A stretch of 64,000 bases of DNA, taken from positions 71,840 to 135,839 of the forward strand of contig UQLL01000003.1 in assembly GCA_900541835.1 (NCBI GenBank), read 5' to 3'. Below the pieces are notes generated by a model. The model had not been told where the DNA came from. It saw only the letters and a program-made list of their open reading frames with translations, and ran no database searches. This DNA comes from an uncultured Porphyromonadaceae bacterium. Its GTDB lineage: Bacteria; Bacteroidota; Bacteroidia; Bacteroidales; Muribaculaceae. Positions 45,316-55,312 of the stretch are shown one piece after another. Position 1 is the first letter of the stretch, and each line of letters opens with the position of its first letter. The translations under genes were made by a program, and so were the position numbers.

Positions 45316-46674
45316 ATGAAAAAAATAGGATTATACATGCTGGGCCTGCTGACCGCCTTCGGCCTGGCTGCCTGCGACGACAGCTCCGACCTCGGCATCC
45401 AGCAGCAGAACCCCCAGGAAGCCATCATGGAGGCCAACGGCCTCACCGTGGCCTGGCAGTCGCCCATACAGGGCAACACCCTCAGCCTGCCCGCCTACAA
45501 GGACCAGGCAATCCCCGTCATCTCCACCGTCGAGACCAAGGACCTGCCCGCAGGCGCCACCATCGATTACGAGATGCAGATTGCCTCAAACGCCGACTTC
45601 TCCGACGCCCAGACCGTGGCAGTGGAGAACGGCGCGGTGCTCGAGTCCGACTGGGATAACGCATTCAAGGCCATCTACCACAAAGATCCTGCCGCTCGCG
45701 TCAACTACATCCGCTTCGCAGCCTACGTCATCGACGGCTCCCAGGTTTCCCGCCTGGGCGGCGATGACTTCTGGTACGGCGCCAAGCAGCTCACTGTAAC
45801 TCCCATCGACCTGCAGCTCCCCGTAGAGGGCACATACTACCTCTATGCCGGCGGCGAGTACATCAAGATGAACCACTCCGCCCAGCACCAGTACGACGAC
45901 CCGAACTTCAGCCTCATCGTTGAAGTCAGCGCCGCACAGGCCCAGGCAGGCTATAAGTGGCAGATCGCCAACGAGGGCTACTCCAAGGTCTATGGCGTGA
46001 GCGAGACCGGCGATCCCGCCGACTTCAGCGGCAACCTCGTGCTCGACGGCGCCCAGGGCGTCATCAACGTCGCAGGCACCTACAAGATCGAGGTCAACAT
46101 GCTCGACCTCACCTACCACATCAGCTACGCCTTCCAGACGCTGAACACCCCCGGCCCGGCCAACGGCTGGAGCTTCGACAACAACATGCTACTGACCACC
46201 AACGACTATATCACGTACTTCGGCTACGTCTACATCCAGCAGGAGTTCAAGCTTGCCGCAGGCAGCTGGGAAGTCAACTGGGGCATGGGCGGCACCGAAG
46301 GCACCCTCGGAGTAGGCGGCGCCAACATCAAGGTGCCCTCCGACGGTCTCTACTATGTCGTGGCCAACCTCAACGAACTCACCTACTCGCTGACCAAGAT
46401 CGAGACCATCGGCCTCATCGGCGGCTTCAACGGCTGGGGCGGCCAGGCCAACCTCACTCCGAGCGCCGACTACAAGACATGGACCGGCGACGTCACATTC
46501 ACCGAGGAGACAGAGTGGAAGTTCCGCATGAACGACAACTGGGACTACAACCTGGGCGGCGCAATCGACAACCTCGTGGGCGGCGGTGACAACCTCAAGT
46601 CCGCAGCAGGCTCCTACACCGTCACCCTCGACCTGGGCAAGCTCCCCTACAGCTGCACCCTGACCTCGAAATAA
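45316..46674 (+). CDS. susF: SusF/SusE-like surface glycan-binding lipoprotein
   Basis: This 452-residue protein starts at 45316, with lipobox LAAC (Cys20) followed by DDSSD, an acidic surface-export-like signal. The SusE-type domain (YEMQIASNADFSDAQ) is followed by two or three repeated modules, the last with LIGGFNGWGGQANLTPSADY and WKFRMNDNWDYNLGG, as in SusF carbohydrate-binding modules. It probably captures the polysaccharide at the cell surface. It is the last gene of the operon, followed by a terminator. No amylase (SusA/B/G) or SusR-like regulator lies next to this cluster. Confidence 0.85.
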   Translation: MKKIGLYMLGLLTAFGLAACDDSSDLGIQQQNPQEAIMEANGLTVAWQSPIQGNTLSLPAYKDQAIPVISTVETKDLPAGATIDYEMQIASNADFSDAQTVAVENGAVLESDWDNAFKAIYHKDPAARVNYIRFAAYVIDGSQVSRLGGDDFWYGAKQLTVTPIDLQLPVEGTYYLYAGGEYIKMNHSAQHQYDDPNFSLIVEVSAAQAQAGYKWQIANEGYSKVYGVSETGDPADFSGNLVLDGAQGVINVAGTYKIEVNMLDLTYHISYAFQTLNTPGPANGWSFDNNMLLTTNDYITYFGYVYIQQEFKLAAGSWEVNWGMGGTEGTLGVGGANIKVPSDGLYYVVANLNELTYSLTKIETIGLIGGFNGWGGQANLTPSADYKTWTGDVTFTEETEWKFRMNDNWDYNLGGAIDNLVGGGDNLKSAAGSYTVTLDLGKLPYSCTLTSK

Positions 46675-46700
46675 GTAGAAATACTTCATACCCTCCAAGG

Positions 46701-46735
46701 GGGCGCGACCGTATGTATGGCCGCGCCCTATTTTT
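46701..46735 (+). terminator. Terminator of the sus operon
   Basis: GGGCGCG (46701-46707) pairs with CGCGCCC (46722-46728), followed by TATTTTT, 26 bases after the susF stop. Confidence 0.7.
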
Positions 46736-46803
46736 ATGGATTTCTATCCATCCGGCCTGAAATTATTTAACATTTATCAAGCTGTGAATCTGAAAAATTG
46801 TCG

Positions 46804-46811
46804 TATCTTTG
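46804..46811 (+). promoter_or_regulatory. -7 element before the 1510-residue adhesin-like gene
   Basis: TATCTTTG in the context GTCGTATCTTTGCGC, the same context as at 34357-34369. The leader would be about 130 bases. No consensus -33 TTTG was found. Confidence 0.5.
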
Positions 46812-46945
46812 CGCCGTTAATGATTACTTGCACGTAGTATATTCAGCCTTTCGAAGTATCACTAAGCAAGATGAAAGGATTGCCGAGCATACCGGCATCC
46901 ACTAACTGTTAACATAATTAGTTTTTCAAACCAACACTATCTTCA

Positions 46946-49900
46946 ATGAAACAAACTCTATTGAAGTCGGCATTGGCCGGAACGCTCATCGCCTCGGCGG
47001 TCGTCGTGGCAGGCGCGCAGCGGCACGCCACCAAGCAGGACGTGCAGCGGCAGCTCCCCGCGTCCTCCCAGCGTGCCACCCAGGGCGCCGCAGGCGCCGC
47101 CGTTAATGCCACAGCCGCCGAAAAGGCGCATCAGGCCGCGGGCAACAACGTCCGCCCGCAGTTGCCGGCCGCTAAGGCCGTACGTACCTCCACCTCCGTG
47201 CAGCGACGCGCCGACAGCCCGCAGGCGCGCATCTACTTCGCCATCAACCCGCAGGACACCAAGCTACATGAGCCCGGAGCCTACTGGGTCGACATCGACG
47301 ACCCGCAGTTATCCTACCACCGCATCGGCAGCTCGACGCCCAACTCCACCAAGGGCGGCGTGGCCGTCGACGACATCTACTACGCCACCCAGACGTATAA
47401 CTTCCCCATGCGAGACTGGACCGTGCTCTGGAACCTGGCCGACTCACTCAACTTCACTGGCACCATCTACGACGGCGTGTACCAGCTCTTCGCCAACGAC
47501 GCCGCTTACGACCCTTGGACCGACCGCATCATCGGCGCCGTGATCCGCAACTACGGCAAGTCCACCTATTCCATGGGTGTAATCGACTATGACAAGCATT
47601 CCAAGGAGTTCTTCGGCCCCGAGTACGCCTACGGCACACAGCTCATGTCCGTGGCTGCCGGTCCCGACTGCTACTGGGGCATCGACTACAGCAACAACTT
47701 CGTCCGCATCGACAAGTTCACCGGCGACACCACCTTCGTGGGCAAGACCGGCGTCAACGCCAACATCATCAACGGAGCCTCGATGATCTACGAACCCAGG
47801 TCGAAGAAGCTCTACTACTCGGCCAACGACAACAGCCGCGACTACCTGTCGGGCATGTACACCATAGACCCGGCCACCGGCGTGGCCTCGCCGCTGTGGC
47901 TCGACACCATCAGCGAGCGTCGCACCGGCCTCTGGGTAGACGAGCTCACCACCTCCGCCTGTCCGGGTCTGGCTACGGACCTGAGCTGCGACTTCGCCGT
48001 CGGCTCGCTCACCGGCAAGGTCAAGTTCACCGCTCCCGCCAAGACCTGGGGCGGCAACGACGGCTCCGGCTCGCTTACCTACACCATCCTTGCCAACGGC
48101 AGGCAGGTAGCCACCGGCACCACCTCCTACGGCACCACCCAGGACGTGGACGTCAGCATTCCCGGCCCCGGCACCTACAAGTTCTCCGTCAAGACGGAGA
48201 ACGCCGCCGGACCGAGCCGCTGGGCACGACTGGAGGCCGCCCTCGGTTTCGAGAAGCCCGGCAAGCCCGCGCCCGGGATGACATACGAGGAGGGCAAGTT
48301 CACCGTCAGCTGGACCCCTGTGGCCCTCTCGGCCAGCGGCGCGCCCATGGACACCGCATACATCTCCTACAAGGTCACCCGCATGCCCGACAGCGTGCTC
48401 GTGGCCGACGAGCTCCGCGACACCGTCTTCGTCGACAACTTCACGCCCGGCGAGCAGCTCGCCACCTATTATTATGGCGTGCAGGCAGTCTACGGAGGCG
48501 TGGCCGAGGGTGATGCCGGTCTCAGCAACACCCGCACCATGGGCCACATCCTGGCTCCCTGGGAGGAGGACTTCGCCGACCACAAGCGCCTCGACGCCTT
48601 CACCATCATCGATGCCAACGGCGACAAGGATACCTGGTACTTCGACTCCATATACGGACACCAGTACCTCAGCATCTGGAGCGCCTCCCAGCGCAAGGAC
48701 GACTGGCTCATCTCCCCGCCCGTCAAGATGGACAAAGAGCACCTTTACCGCATCAACTACACCCTCAGCAACCTGCTATCGGCTTATAATCCCCCCGAAA
48801 AGATGCGCATCCTCCTGGGCCAGCAGCCCACTGTGGCCGACATGACCACTCTGGTGGCCGACACCATCGAGGTCTGCTCTCCCGACTGGGTACGCATCGG
48901 CGACTATGTGCGCGTAGATGCCGAGGGCGACTACTACTTCGGCCTGCACGCTGTCACCGGCCCCGAAGGCCACCGCCTCAGCCTGCGCGACGTCAGCGTC
49001 TCCGAACCCGTCTCCGTGCTCGCGCCCGACTATGTCACCGAGGCCAGGATACAGTCCTCGTACGACGATCCGTCGAACGTCGACATCACCTTCACCACCC
49101 CGACCCTGCGTGCCGACGGCACCGGGCTCGAGAGCATCAGCAAGCTCGAGGTGATGCGCGGCGACACCCTCGTGGTCACCTATGCCAATCCGCGCCCGGG
49201 CACCCCCATCCACTGCACCGACATGGTGGGCCAGCGCGGCCGCAATTACATCTACTCCATCGTGGCCTACAACGAGGCGGGCCGCGGCAAGGAACTCGTC
49301 ATAGAAGACTTCATCGGCATCCGCAAGCCCGGCCTGACCCGCAACGTCGCCGGCTGGGAGAACAACGGCAAGGTGACCCTGACCTGGGAGGCTCCCGCCA
49401 CCGACGAGATGGGCAACGCCCTCAATCCCGACAACGTGACCTACGACGTAGCATACCGCATCAACGAGTACACGGTGAAGGACGTGGCCAAGGACCTCAA
49501 GGCCAACACCATCACCTTCGACTACGCCATCTCCGACCCGTCCAAGCCAGAGTTCCTCGTGGTGTCCGTAACCGCCAGGACCGAGGGTGGCGACGGCGCC
49601 GCACAATCCTCCTATCCCATCGCCTGCGGTAACGCTCACAGCGTGCCCCTCGTCGAGTCCTTCGCCGGCGGACGCGCCATGCACCCCGTAGGCGTTCTCC
49701 GTCTCAGTGGCGACGCCGAGTGGCACCTCTACGGCGACAACAGCTTCTCCGACCTCCAGAGCTATGACCGCGACGGCGGCATGGTGGGCATGCAGGCGCA
49801 GAACCAGGGCGCCAAGGGCCTCATGTCCTTCGCCAAGATCGACATGACGAAGATGCGCAGGCCCGTCCTGACTTTCTTCACATACAACATCACCGGCAAC

Positions 49901-51478
49901 GCCCCCGACGACAACGAGTACTCGCTCCTCTACAACGACGGCACCGGATTCCGCACCATCCACACCGCCAAGGTGAGCGACTGTGCCACCCCGGGCTGGA
50001 ACAAGGTAACCGTGCCACTGACCGAGCTCAAGGGCAAGACCGTACAGCTGGCCATGACGGCCACCACCCGTACCTACGTCTACTCCCTGTTCGACAACTT
50101 CCGCATCGCCGAGCAGCTGGCCGACAACCTGGCCATCGGCGACTTCTCCGCCCCCGCCGCCGCAAACGCCAACCAGGAGGTGGCCTTCACAGTCAAGGTC
50201 GAGAACAACGGCGACAATGACTCCAGGGACTTCCGCATCGACCTCTACCGCGACGGCAAGGTGTTCATGCAGAAGGAGGTGAACGAGACCCTCGCTTCCG
50301 GCTCTTCCGCCATCTACACCATCCCCGCCACCTTCACGACCGTCGATCCTGACCAGGCCGTGTTCATGGCCGAGCTCAGCTACGACAAGGATATGGACGT
50401 CGACGATAACATGTCCGACGAGAAGACCGTGTCCGTGATCAAGTCCAACTTCCCCGTTCCCACCGCATTCAATGCCGAGGAGAACAGTGAGAAGAATGCT
50501 GCCGTGCTGAGCTGGGGCTCGCCGCAGCTCGGCGGCTCCGATCTCGACCCCGTCACCGAGGGCTTCGAGGCAGCCACCCCGTGGAACGCCACCCAGGCCG
50601 GCGAGTGGACCCTTGTCAACCGCGACGGCAAGCAGATAGGCGGCGCCAACGGCATCACCTTCCCCGGAGGCATCCAGGGAGCCGCAGTTGGCTTCTTCAC
50701 CTTCCGCTACGGCGACGACGGCCAGTTCAACGAGACCTGGAAGCCCTACTCCGGCAGCCAGATGCTCGTAAGCGTATATGCCAAGGACGCTTCCAAGAGC
50801 GACGACTGGGCCATCTCGCCCGAACTCAGCGGCAAGGCGCAGACCGTCAGCCTGCGGGCACGCAGCTACGACCAGCAGTATCTGGAGAGCTTCCGCATCA
50901 TGTACTCCACCACCGACACCGACCCCGCCTCCTTCAAGGAGGCCAAGGCCTTCAACAACATCTCCAAGGAGTGGACCCTCTACTCGGCCGACCTGCCCGC
51001 AGGCGCCAAGTACATGGCCATCAACGGAGTGAGCCAGGACAAGTTCATGCTCTTCATCGACGACATCAGCTACGTCCCCGGCGGAGACCTTCAGCTCAAG
51101 GGCTATAACGTCTACCGCGACGGCGTGCGTGTCAACACCGAGCCCGTGGCCGAGACCCGCTACACCGACGCGCAGCCTGACGGCGGCGACTTCGGATACC
51201 AGGTTACCGCCATGTACGACCGCGGCGAGAGTCGTCCCACCGAACTCAAGACCGTGCACGTAAGCTCCGTCAACGTCATCCCCGAGGGCGTCGAGGTAGC
51301 CGGCATCCAGGGCGCCATCGTCATCCGCGGCACCGCCGGAATGCCCGTCAAGGTCACCAACGCAGCAGGCCTGATCCTGTACGTCGGCGACGGCCGGGAC
51401 ACCCTCCGCATTCCCGCCGCACGTGGCGTATACATGGTTACAGTCCGCAACGCCACCGTCAAGGTGATTGTCAAGTAA
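46946..51478 (+). CDS. Adhesin-like T9SS cargo with choice-of-anchor J and Fn3-like domains
   Basis: This 1510-residue protein has a signal peptide (1-25) and an Ala/Gln/Arg-rich N-region. Three choice-of-anchor J (cleaved-adhesin-like) domains start near residues 537 (PWEEDFADHKRLDAF), 901 (LVESFAGG) and 1204 (TEGFEAATPW); each has a DDW-[IL]-[SA]-P or equivalent strand. Fibronectin type III-like linkers with repeats such as YDVAYRINEY lie between. The last 75 residues (VEVAGIQGAIVIRGTAG...VRNATVKVIVK) match the T9SS type A sorting domain. These domains occur in gingipain-associated adhesins, so a surface-attached adhesin is likely. Confidence 0.87.
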   Translation: MKQTLLKSALAGTLIASAVVVAGAQRHATKQDVQRQLPASSQRATQGAAGAAVNATAAEKAHQAAGNNVRPQLPAAKAVRTSTSVQRRADSPQARIYFAINPQDTKLHEPGAYWVDIDDPQLSYHRIGSSTPNSTKGGVAVDDIYYATQTYNFPMRDWTVLWNLADSLNFTGTIYDGVYQLFANDAAYDPWTDRIIGAVIRNYGKSTYSMGVIDYDKHSKEFFGPEYAYGTQLMSVAAGPDCYWGIDYSNNFVRIDKFTGDTTFVGKTGVNANIINGASMIYEPRSKKLYYSANDNSRDYLSGMYTIDPATGVASPLWLDTISERRTGLWVDELTTSACPGLATDLSCDFAVGSLTGKVKFTAPAKTWGGNDGSGSLTYTILANGRQVATGTTSYGTTQDVDVSIPGPGTYKFSVKTENAAGPSRWARLEAALGFEKPGKPAPGMTYEEGKFTVSWTPVALSASGAPMDTAYISYKVTRMPDSVLVADELRDTVFVDNFTPGEQLATYYYGVQAVYGGVAEGDAGLSNTRTMGHILAPWEEDFADHKRLDAFTIIDANGDKDTWYFDSIYGHQYLSIWSASQRKDDWLISPPVKMDKEHLYRINYTLSNLLSAYNPPEKMRILLGQQPTVADMTTLVADTIEVCSPDWVRIGDYVRVDAEGDYYFGLHAVTGPEGHRLSLRDVSVSEPVSVLAPDYVTEARIQSSYDDPSNVDITFTTPTLRADGTGLESISKLEVMRGDTLVVTYANPRPGTPIHCTDMVGQRGRNYIYSIVAYNEAGRGKELVIEDFIGIRKPGLTRNVAGWENNGKVTLTWEAPATDEMGNALNPDNVTYDVAYRINEYTVKDVAKDLKANTITFDYAISDPSKPEFLVVSVTARTEGGDGAAQSSYPIACGNAHSVPLVESFAGGRAMHPVGVLRLSGDAEWHLYGDNSFSDLQSYDRDGGMVGMQAQNQGAKGLMSFAKIDMTKMRRPVLTFFTYNITGNAPDDNEYSLLYNDGTGFRTIHTAKVSDCATPGWNKVTVPLTELKGKTVQLAMTATTRTYVYSLFDNFRIAEQLADNLAIGDFSAPAAANANQEVAFTVKVENNGDNDSRDFRIDLYRDGKVFMQKEVNETLASGSSAIYTIPATFTTVDPDQAVFMAELSYDKDMDVDDNMSDEKTVSVIKSNFPVPTAFNAEENSEKNAAVLSWGSPQLGGSDLDPVTEGFEAATPWNATQAGEWTLVNRDGKQIGGANGITFPGGIQGAAVGFFTFRYGDDGQFNETWKPYSGSQMLVSVYAKDASKSDDWAISPELSGKAQTVSLRARSYDQQYLESFRIMYSTTDTDPASFKEAKAFNNISKEWTLYSADLPAGAKYMAINGVSQDKFMLFIDDISYVPGGDLQLKGYNVYRDGVRVNTEPVAETRYTDAQPDGGDFGYQVTAMYDRGESRPTELKTVHVSSVNVIPEGVEVAGIQGAIVIRGTAGMPVKVTNAAGLILYVGDGRDTLRIPAARGVYMVTVRNATVKVIVK

Positions 51479-51511
51479 GACCCCTCGGCCGGAATAGAGG
51501 CCAATGATTTT

Positions 51512-51546
51512 AGTCCCGGCAGCGATTTCGCTGTCGGGGCTATTTT
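51512..51546 (+). terminator. Terminator after the adhesin-like gene
   Basis: AGTCCCGGCAGCGA (51512-51525) pairs with TCGCTGTCGGGGCT (51528-51541) with two G-T pairs, followed by ATTTT. It lies 33 bases after the stop. Confidence 0.75.
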
Positions 51547-51553
51547 GTATTGC

Positions 51554-51599
51554 TGTCCGATAAAATTTTTTTTGAGGCGGTACAAAATTTTATCGGACA
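51554..51599. repeat. Perfect 16-bp inverted repeat, possible insertion-element relic
   Basis: TGTCCGATAAAATTTT (51554-51569) and AAAATTTTATCGGACA (51584-51599) are perfect complements around a 14-base spacer. It follows the terminator at 51512. No gene lies in 51479-51815, which otherwise holds AT-rich DNA and the promoter at 51758. The ends resemble short IS termini brought together by deletion, but no transposase trace was seen. Confidence 0.6.
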
Positions 51600-51757
51600 C
51601 CAATATTTAAAATATCTTTTTGAAAGAGCAGTGGCAATAATAGCCCTGCAAAGAATCCTTGAAAGCAGAAATTTAACTCCAATATAGGTCGGCTATTGTC
51701 ATTTTGCCAGTAATTAAGTTGTATCTAAAAAAGCCCAATAAAAAAGTTGAAGAAATA

Positions 51758-51789
51758 TTTGTATAATAGAAACAGAGTAATTAAATTTG
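51758..51789 (+). promoter_or_regulatory. Consensus promoter of the S74/C25/CTD operon
   Basis: TTTG (51758-51761), a 20-bp spacer and TAAATTTG (51782-51789). It lies downstream of the ATG at 51747, which supports the start at 51816 for the first gene. Confidence 0.7.
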
Positions 51790-51815
51790 CAACCGAAAAC
51801 CCAAAACAACCGGCC

Positions 51816-52844
51816 ATGAAAAGAACGCTCCTCTTTTTGCTTGTCGTTTTCGCCGCCGTCGGCGTGCAAGCACAGCTAAGGGTGCTTCCGAACGGAACCA
51901 TCCTAACAGGGCATCTTCTGTTAAATGAAGGCATCACGGGTGAGGTGGTGCCCGCAAACAATGTGGTCGATGATTGGGGCATCACCACTATCGACACGGC
52001 CTACAACCGCGATGCCGCCATGCATCTGTTCAGCACCAAAACCGACGGCATTTCTTTCGCCGCTTTCGGCCGCGGAGTTACCGTTGGCGAGTCTGCTTTG
52101 GGAAAACTAAGGCTGAACGGATATAACGGCATGGAAGGAGTTGTTCGCGACAACAAGGTATTCAGTTGCCTTGCCGGAGCCTTTAAATTCTATCGCGACG
52201 TGGAAACAACCGGTGTATTCGTTTCTTCCGACAGTCGTCTTAAAACCGACATCGCCGATCTGGACCCCGACAGAATCGCCGACCTGTCGTTGCTCAATCC
52301 CGTATCGTTCCGCTATAAAAATCAAAATCAGGGAGTCGGAAATGACATCCTGCCCCAAGCAGAAACAGTTTCCGATATTCGATTCGGATTTCTTGCCCAG
52401 GACGTAAAGGAAATATTCCCCGAATTGGTAAGGGAAGGCGAAGATGGTAACCTCAGTGTCGATTACATGGGGCTTATACCTCTGATGCTGGCAAAAATCA
52501 ACACACTTCAGAGCCAAATCGACGCTATGAACGAAGGAGCGCAGCAGGCACCGGCATCGGTAGCCGGCATAGAAGGCTCCGTAACATTCAAGCTCTATCA
52601 GAACGCGCCTAATCCGTTCAAATCCTCCACCGTCATTGCCTGCGACCTTCCCGACAACACCGCCGATGCCGCAATACGCATCTACGACCTGCGGGGACAG
52701 CAGATAACAGTGCTTCCAGTCCGTCAGCGCGGACATACATCCGTAACCCTGAGCGGCGAAAGTCTCCGGCCCGGAATGTACATCTACGCACTCATTGCCG
52801 ACGGACAGGAAATTGATTCAAAACGAATGATTATAACCGAATAA
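51816..52844 (+). CDS. S74 intramolecular-chaperone protein with T9SS sorting domain
   Basis: This 342-residue protein has a signal peptide (MKRTLLFLLVVFAAVGVQAQ). Its middle part carries the tail-spike/endosialidase chaperone (peptidase S74) signature SSDSRLKTDI, then SLLNPVSFRYK and RFGFLAQDVKEIFPELV. The C-terminal 85 residues (YQNAPNPFKSSTVIACDLP...IYDLRGQQ...GMYIYALIADGQ) are a typical T9SS type A sorting domain. S74 domains trimerise phage fibres and cleave themselves; finding one on a secreted T9SS cargo suggests a trimeric surface fibre. It is two bases from the C25 gene. Confidence 0.87.
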   Translation: MKRTLLFLLVVFAAVGVQAQLRVLPNGTILTGHLLLNEGITGEVVPANNVVDDWGITTIDTAYNRDAAMHLFSTKTDGISFAAFGRGVTVGESALGKLRLNGYNGMEGVVRDNKVFSCLAGAFKFYRDVETTGVFVSSDSRLKTDIADLDPDRIADLSLLNPVSFRYKNQNQGVGNDILPQAETVSDIRFGFLAQDVKEIFPELVREGEDGNLSVDYMGLIPLMLAKINTLQSQIDAMNEGAQQAPASVAGIEGSVTFKLYQNAPNPFKSSTVIACDLPDNTADAAIRIYDLRGQQITVLPVRQRGHTSVTLSGESLRPGMYIYALIADGQEIDSKRMIITE

Positions 52845-52846
52845 CC

Positions 52847-55312
52847 ATGAAACGACCGTGCACACTCCGGCTGTTGCTGGCAGCCGTGGCGGCGTTGGCT
52901 TATGTTATAACGTCGTCCGCGACTATCAGGCATACAGCGGTTTTCGACAATTCTTCCGTCAGCATTGCCTTGCAACTGTCGGGCAGCGACAGCGTAAGTG
53001 TGCTATCGTGGCCGGGGATGCTTTCCGACGGCACCTTGCCCGGTGCTCCCGAGTTGCATGGAAAGCAGCTGAAATTTATCGTTCCGGCAAATGCTGCCAA
53101 TTTTAGAATTTCAGTAAAGAACGCGGCAAACGGAAGGATATTTGAACTGTCCCACATACTGCAGCCTGTACAACAGCCCATAACGACTAACGAGGCAGGC
53201 GGCGACATAGAGCCTACACCGGCCAATCCGCAGTATTACACCCACATCACACCCTTGGCGAAAATAGCCGACGACGGTTATGCCGACGGCGACAACCATG
53301 TCCTGACACTGTGGGTAGTGCCGATGGATTACGAACCGGCGCATAACAGAGTAACCTGCTATGGTTCCCTGGATATAGAAATAGAGTACGACGAGGTAGC
53401 TGGCATCTCCGGTTCACAGCGTCCTATCACCCCGGCAGTGCAGACCACCATCTCTGCGGACTGGCGCAAAGAGATAGCCAACAGTGCCGACATCAGCCGT
53501 TACGGTGCCCGGCGCATGTCCACACAGGTGCAGGTGCCCGGTTATCTTATCATCACCTCGGCGGATCTGATGGATAGTTTCCGCGAACTTGCCGACTGGA
53601 AACGACAGAAAGGATACCGCGTAACTCAGACCTGCATCGACGACATCCTCAGCAATCCCCGGTATGCCGATGGCGACACCGTAACAGGCGTAAACGACGA
53701 TGCCGGCAAGATGCGCGCCTATCTGATGGATTACTACCGGCAGAACGGAAAGTCATTCGTCCTTTTAGGCGGCGACTACACCAAAGTGCCAATCAGATAT
53801 GGGTACTATGGAGGTGTAGATTTGGACATGGAAGGCAACCATTTAGGCCCTGTTCCTTCAGACTGGTATTTCGCTGAACTTAATTCGGATTGGGATACTA
53901 ACAACAACGGTGTTTTTGGAGAAATCATTACACCTACAGATACTGCAGCATTAAATGATGCATTATCTTCTGACCCGGAACTCATAACAGGAAGAATACT
54001 GTGTTTCAAAAAGGAGCATGTAAAAAATTATATAAAGAAACTCATTCTGTATGAAATAAATCCGGGTTGTGGAAATTTATCTTATCTCAACAATAGTTTT
54101 CATTTTGTCCACTATGACCTAAGACGCTATTTCGATGAAATTTTAGATTCGCTCCACTTCGCTAACAATACTTTTTTAAGGGGGCTTGCGTCTAATGCAA
54201 ATGGTGCGCCTTATCCATTAGGTAATCAAGTAATGGATGCAATGTGTTCAGATTATTATGGTTATATATCCATGAATGGACATGGCAGCCCTACCACAAT
54301 TGAAACAGGAGTCGTAATGCTATTAGGTAAATTTAGGTACGGTATAAAGGTGATGAATGACTATAAAAATTATATCCTGAAAGATAGCATGCCAACTAAT
54401 AGCTTGGATCGATTGCAAAATTACGACCAACCAGCCGTGGCATATTCAACAGCTTGTACTGTGGCTCCTTTCGACAGATTAGACAATTGTGGTGATTTCT
54501 ATACAGAAGAAGATAGAAACTTTAAGGAGGAATTCAACATGGCGTCGGGATTTACTTGTGCCGGAGAATGGGGCGGTCCTGCTTTTATAGGTAATACAAG
54601 AGTTGGATGGCAACAAGAATCGCCAAAATTGCATTTGGCCTTTATTTCAGCAATAAATGAAAATCCGGTAATCGGTATAGGACAGTCAAAATCACGAACT
54701 GCTTACTGGCATGAATTCCGTTGCAAGTATCTTTGCATAACTAATCATTTAATAGGAGATCCGGAATTTTCTATATGGAACGGAATGCCAAAACAATTTA
54801 ATCCGGTTGTGAATTTTACAAAAGAAGGTATTATTTTGCAATCAAAAGAATTCCGGCATGCTACAGTATCAGTCTGGGATGGTAATGATAATATCAATCG
54901 TTATCTTCTTTCCAATGGCACGGAATCAATGACCATAGCCAGCCATGCTGTTTTCATATCAAAAACAGGTTTCCTGCCAATTGTTACCTTTATAGGCAGC
55001 GGTAAAACAATAACGGATACTTTCCCAAAGTTAACTGTTAACTATTCTGCCTTAGGCTCGGATCCGAGCAATAAATTCATCATTGGCAACGGCGGCGTAT
55101 TCAATCTCTCAGCAACTAAGGTGCTACAAGTCGGCCCCGGTTTTGAGGTCGGTATTGGCGGAACCGTAACACTACAGTGCGACGGTGACGTTAACATTAA
55201 CGGAGGATTTATTCAGTCAGGGGGAAAACTGATTATAAGAGCAAAGAATATAACAATCAACAGCTCGTTTACGGCAGAGTCCGGCGCGAGCGTAATAATT
55301 GAACAGCAATGA
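52847..55312 (+). CDS. Gingipain-like C25 cysteine protease
   Basis: This 821-residue protein has an N-terminal signal region (about 1-25) and a propeptide-like part. The C25 (gingipain) domain begins about 225 with PGYLIITSADLMDSFRELAD. His479 in MNGHGSPTT and Cys537 in STACTVAPF are the likely catalytic pair. The C-terminus is a repetitive beta segment (VGPGFEVGIGGTVTLQ...GGFIQSGGKLIIRAKNI) without a typical T9SS CTD. The gene is in an operon with the S74 protein and a CTD protein. Bases 53800-55060 are visibly richer in A+T than both ends, suggesting recombination of the catalytic part. A PorU-like role is possible but not supported by specific motifs. Confidence 0.82.
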   Translation: MKRPCTLRLLLAAVAALAYVITSSATIRHTAVFDNSSVSIALQLSGSDSVSVLSWPGMLSDGTLPGAPELHGKQLKFIVPANAANFRISVKNAANGRIFELSHILQPVQQPITTNEAGGDIEPTPANPQYYTHITPLAKIADDGYADGDNHVLTLWVVPMDYEPAHNRVTCYGSLDIEIEYDEVAGISGSQRPITPAVQTTISADWRKEIANSADISRYGARRMSTQVQVPGYLIITSADLMDSFRELADWKRQKGYRVTQTCIDDILSNPRYADGDTVTGVNDDAGKMRAYLMDYYRQNGKSFVLLGGDYTKVPIRYGYYGGVDLDMEGNHLGPVPSDWYFAELNSDWDTNNNGVFGEIITPTDTAALNDALSSDPELITGRILCFKKEHVKNYIKKLILYEINPGCGNLSYLNNSFHFVHYDLRRYFDEILDSLHFANNTFLRGLASNANGAPYPLGNQVMDAMCSDYYGYISMNGHGSPTTIETGVVMLLGKFRYGIKVMNDYKNYILKDSMPTNSLDRLQNYDQPAVAYSTACTVAPFDRLDNCGDFYTEEDRNFKEEFNMASGFTCAGEWGGPAFIGNTRVGWQQESPKLHLAFISAINENPVIGIGQSKSRTAYWHEFRCKYLCITNHLIGDPEFSIWNGMPKQFNPVVNFTKEGIILQSKEFRHATVSVWDGNDNINRYLLSNGTESMTIASHAVFISKTGFLPIVTFIGSGKTITDTFPKLTVNYSALGSDPSNKFIIGNGGVFNLSATKVLQVGPGFEVGIGGTVTLQCDGDVNINGGFIQSGGKLIIRAKNITINSSFTAESGASVIIEQQ

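Noticed and set aside
48776..51259. 827-residue minus-strand open frame opposite the adhesin-like gene
   Set aside because: It has low-complexity Val/Gly/His composition typical of antisense frames in GC-rich DNA.
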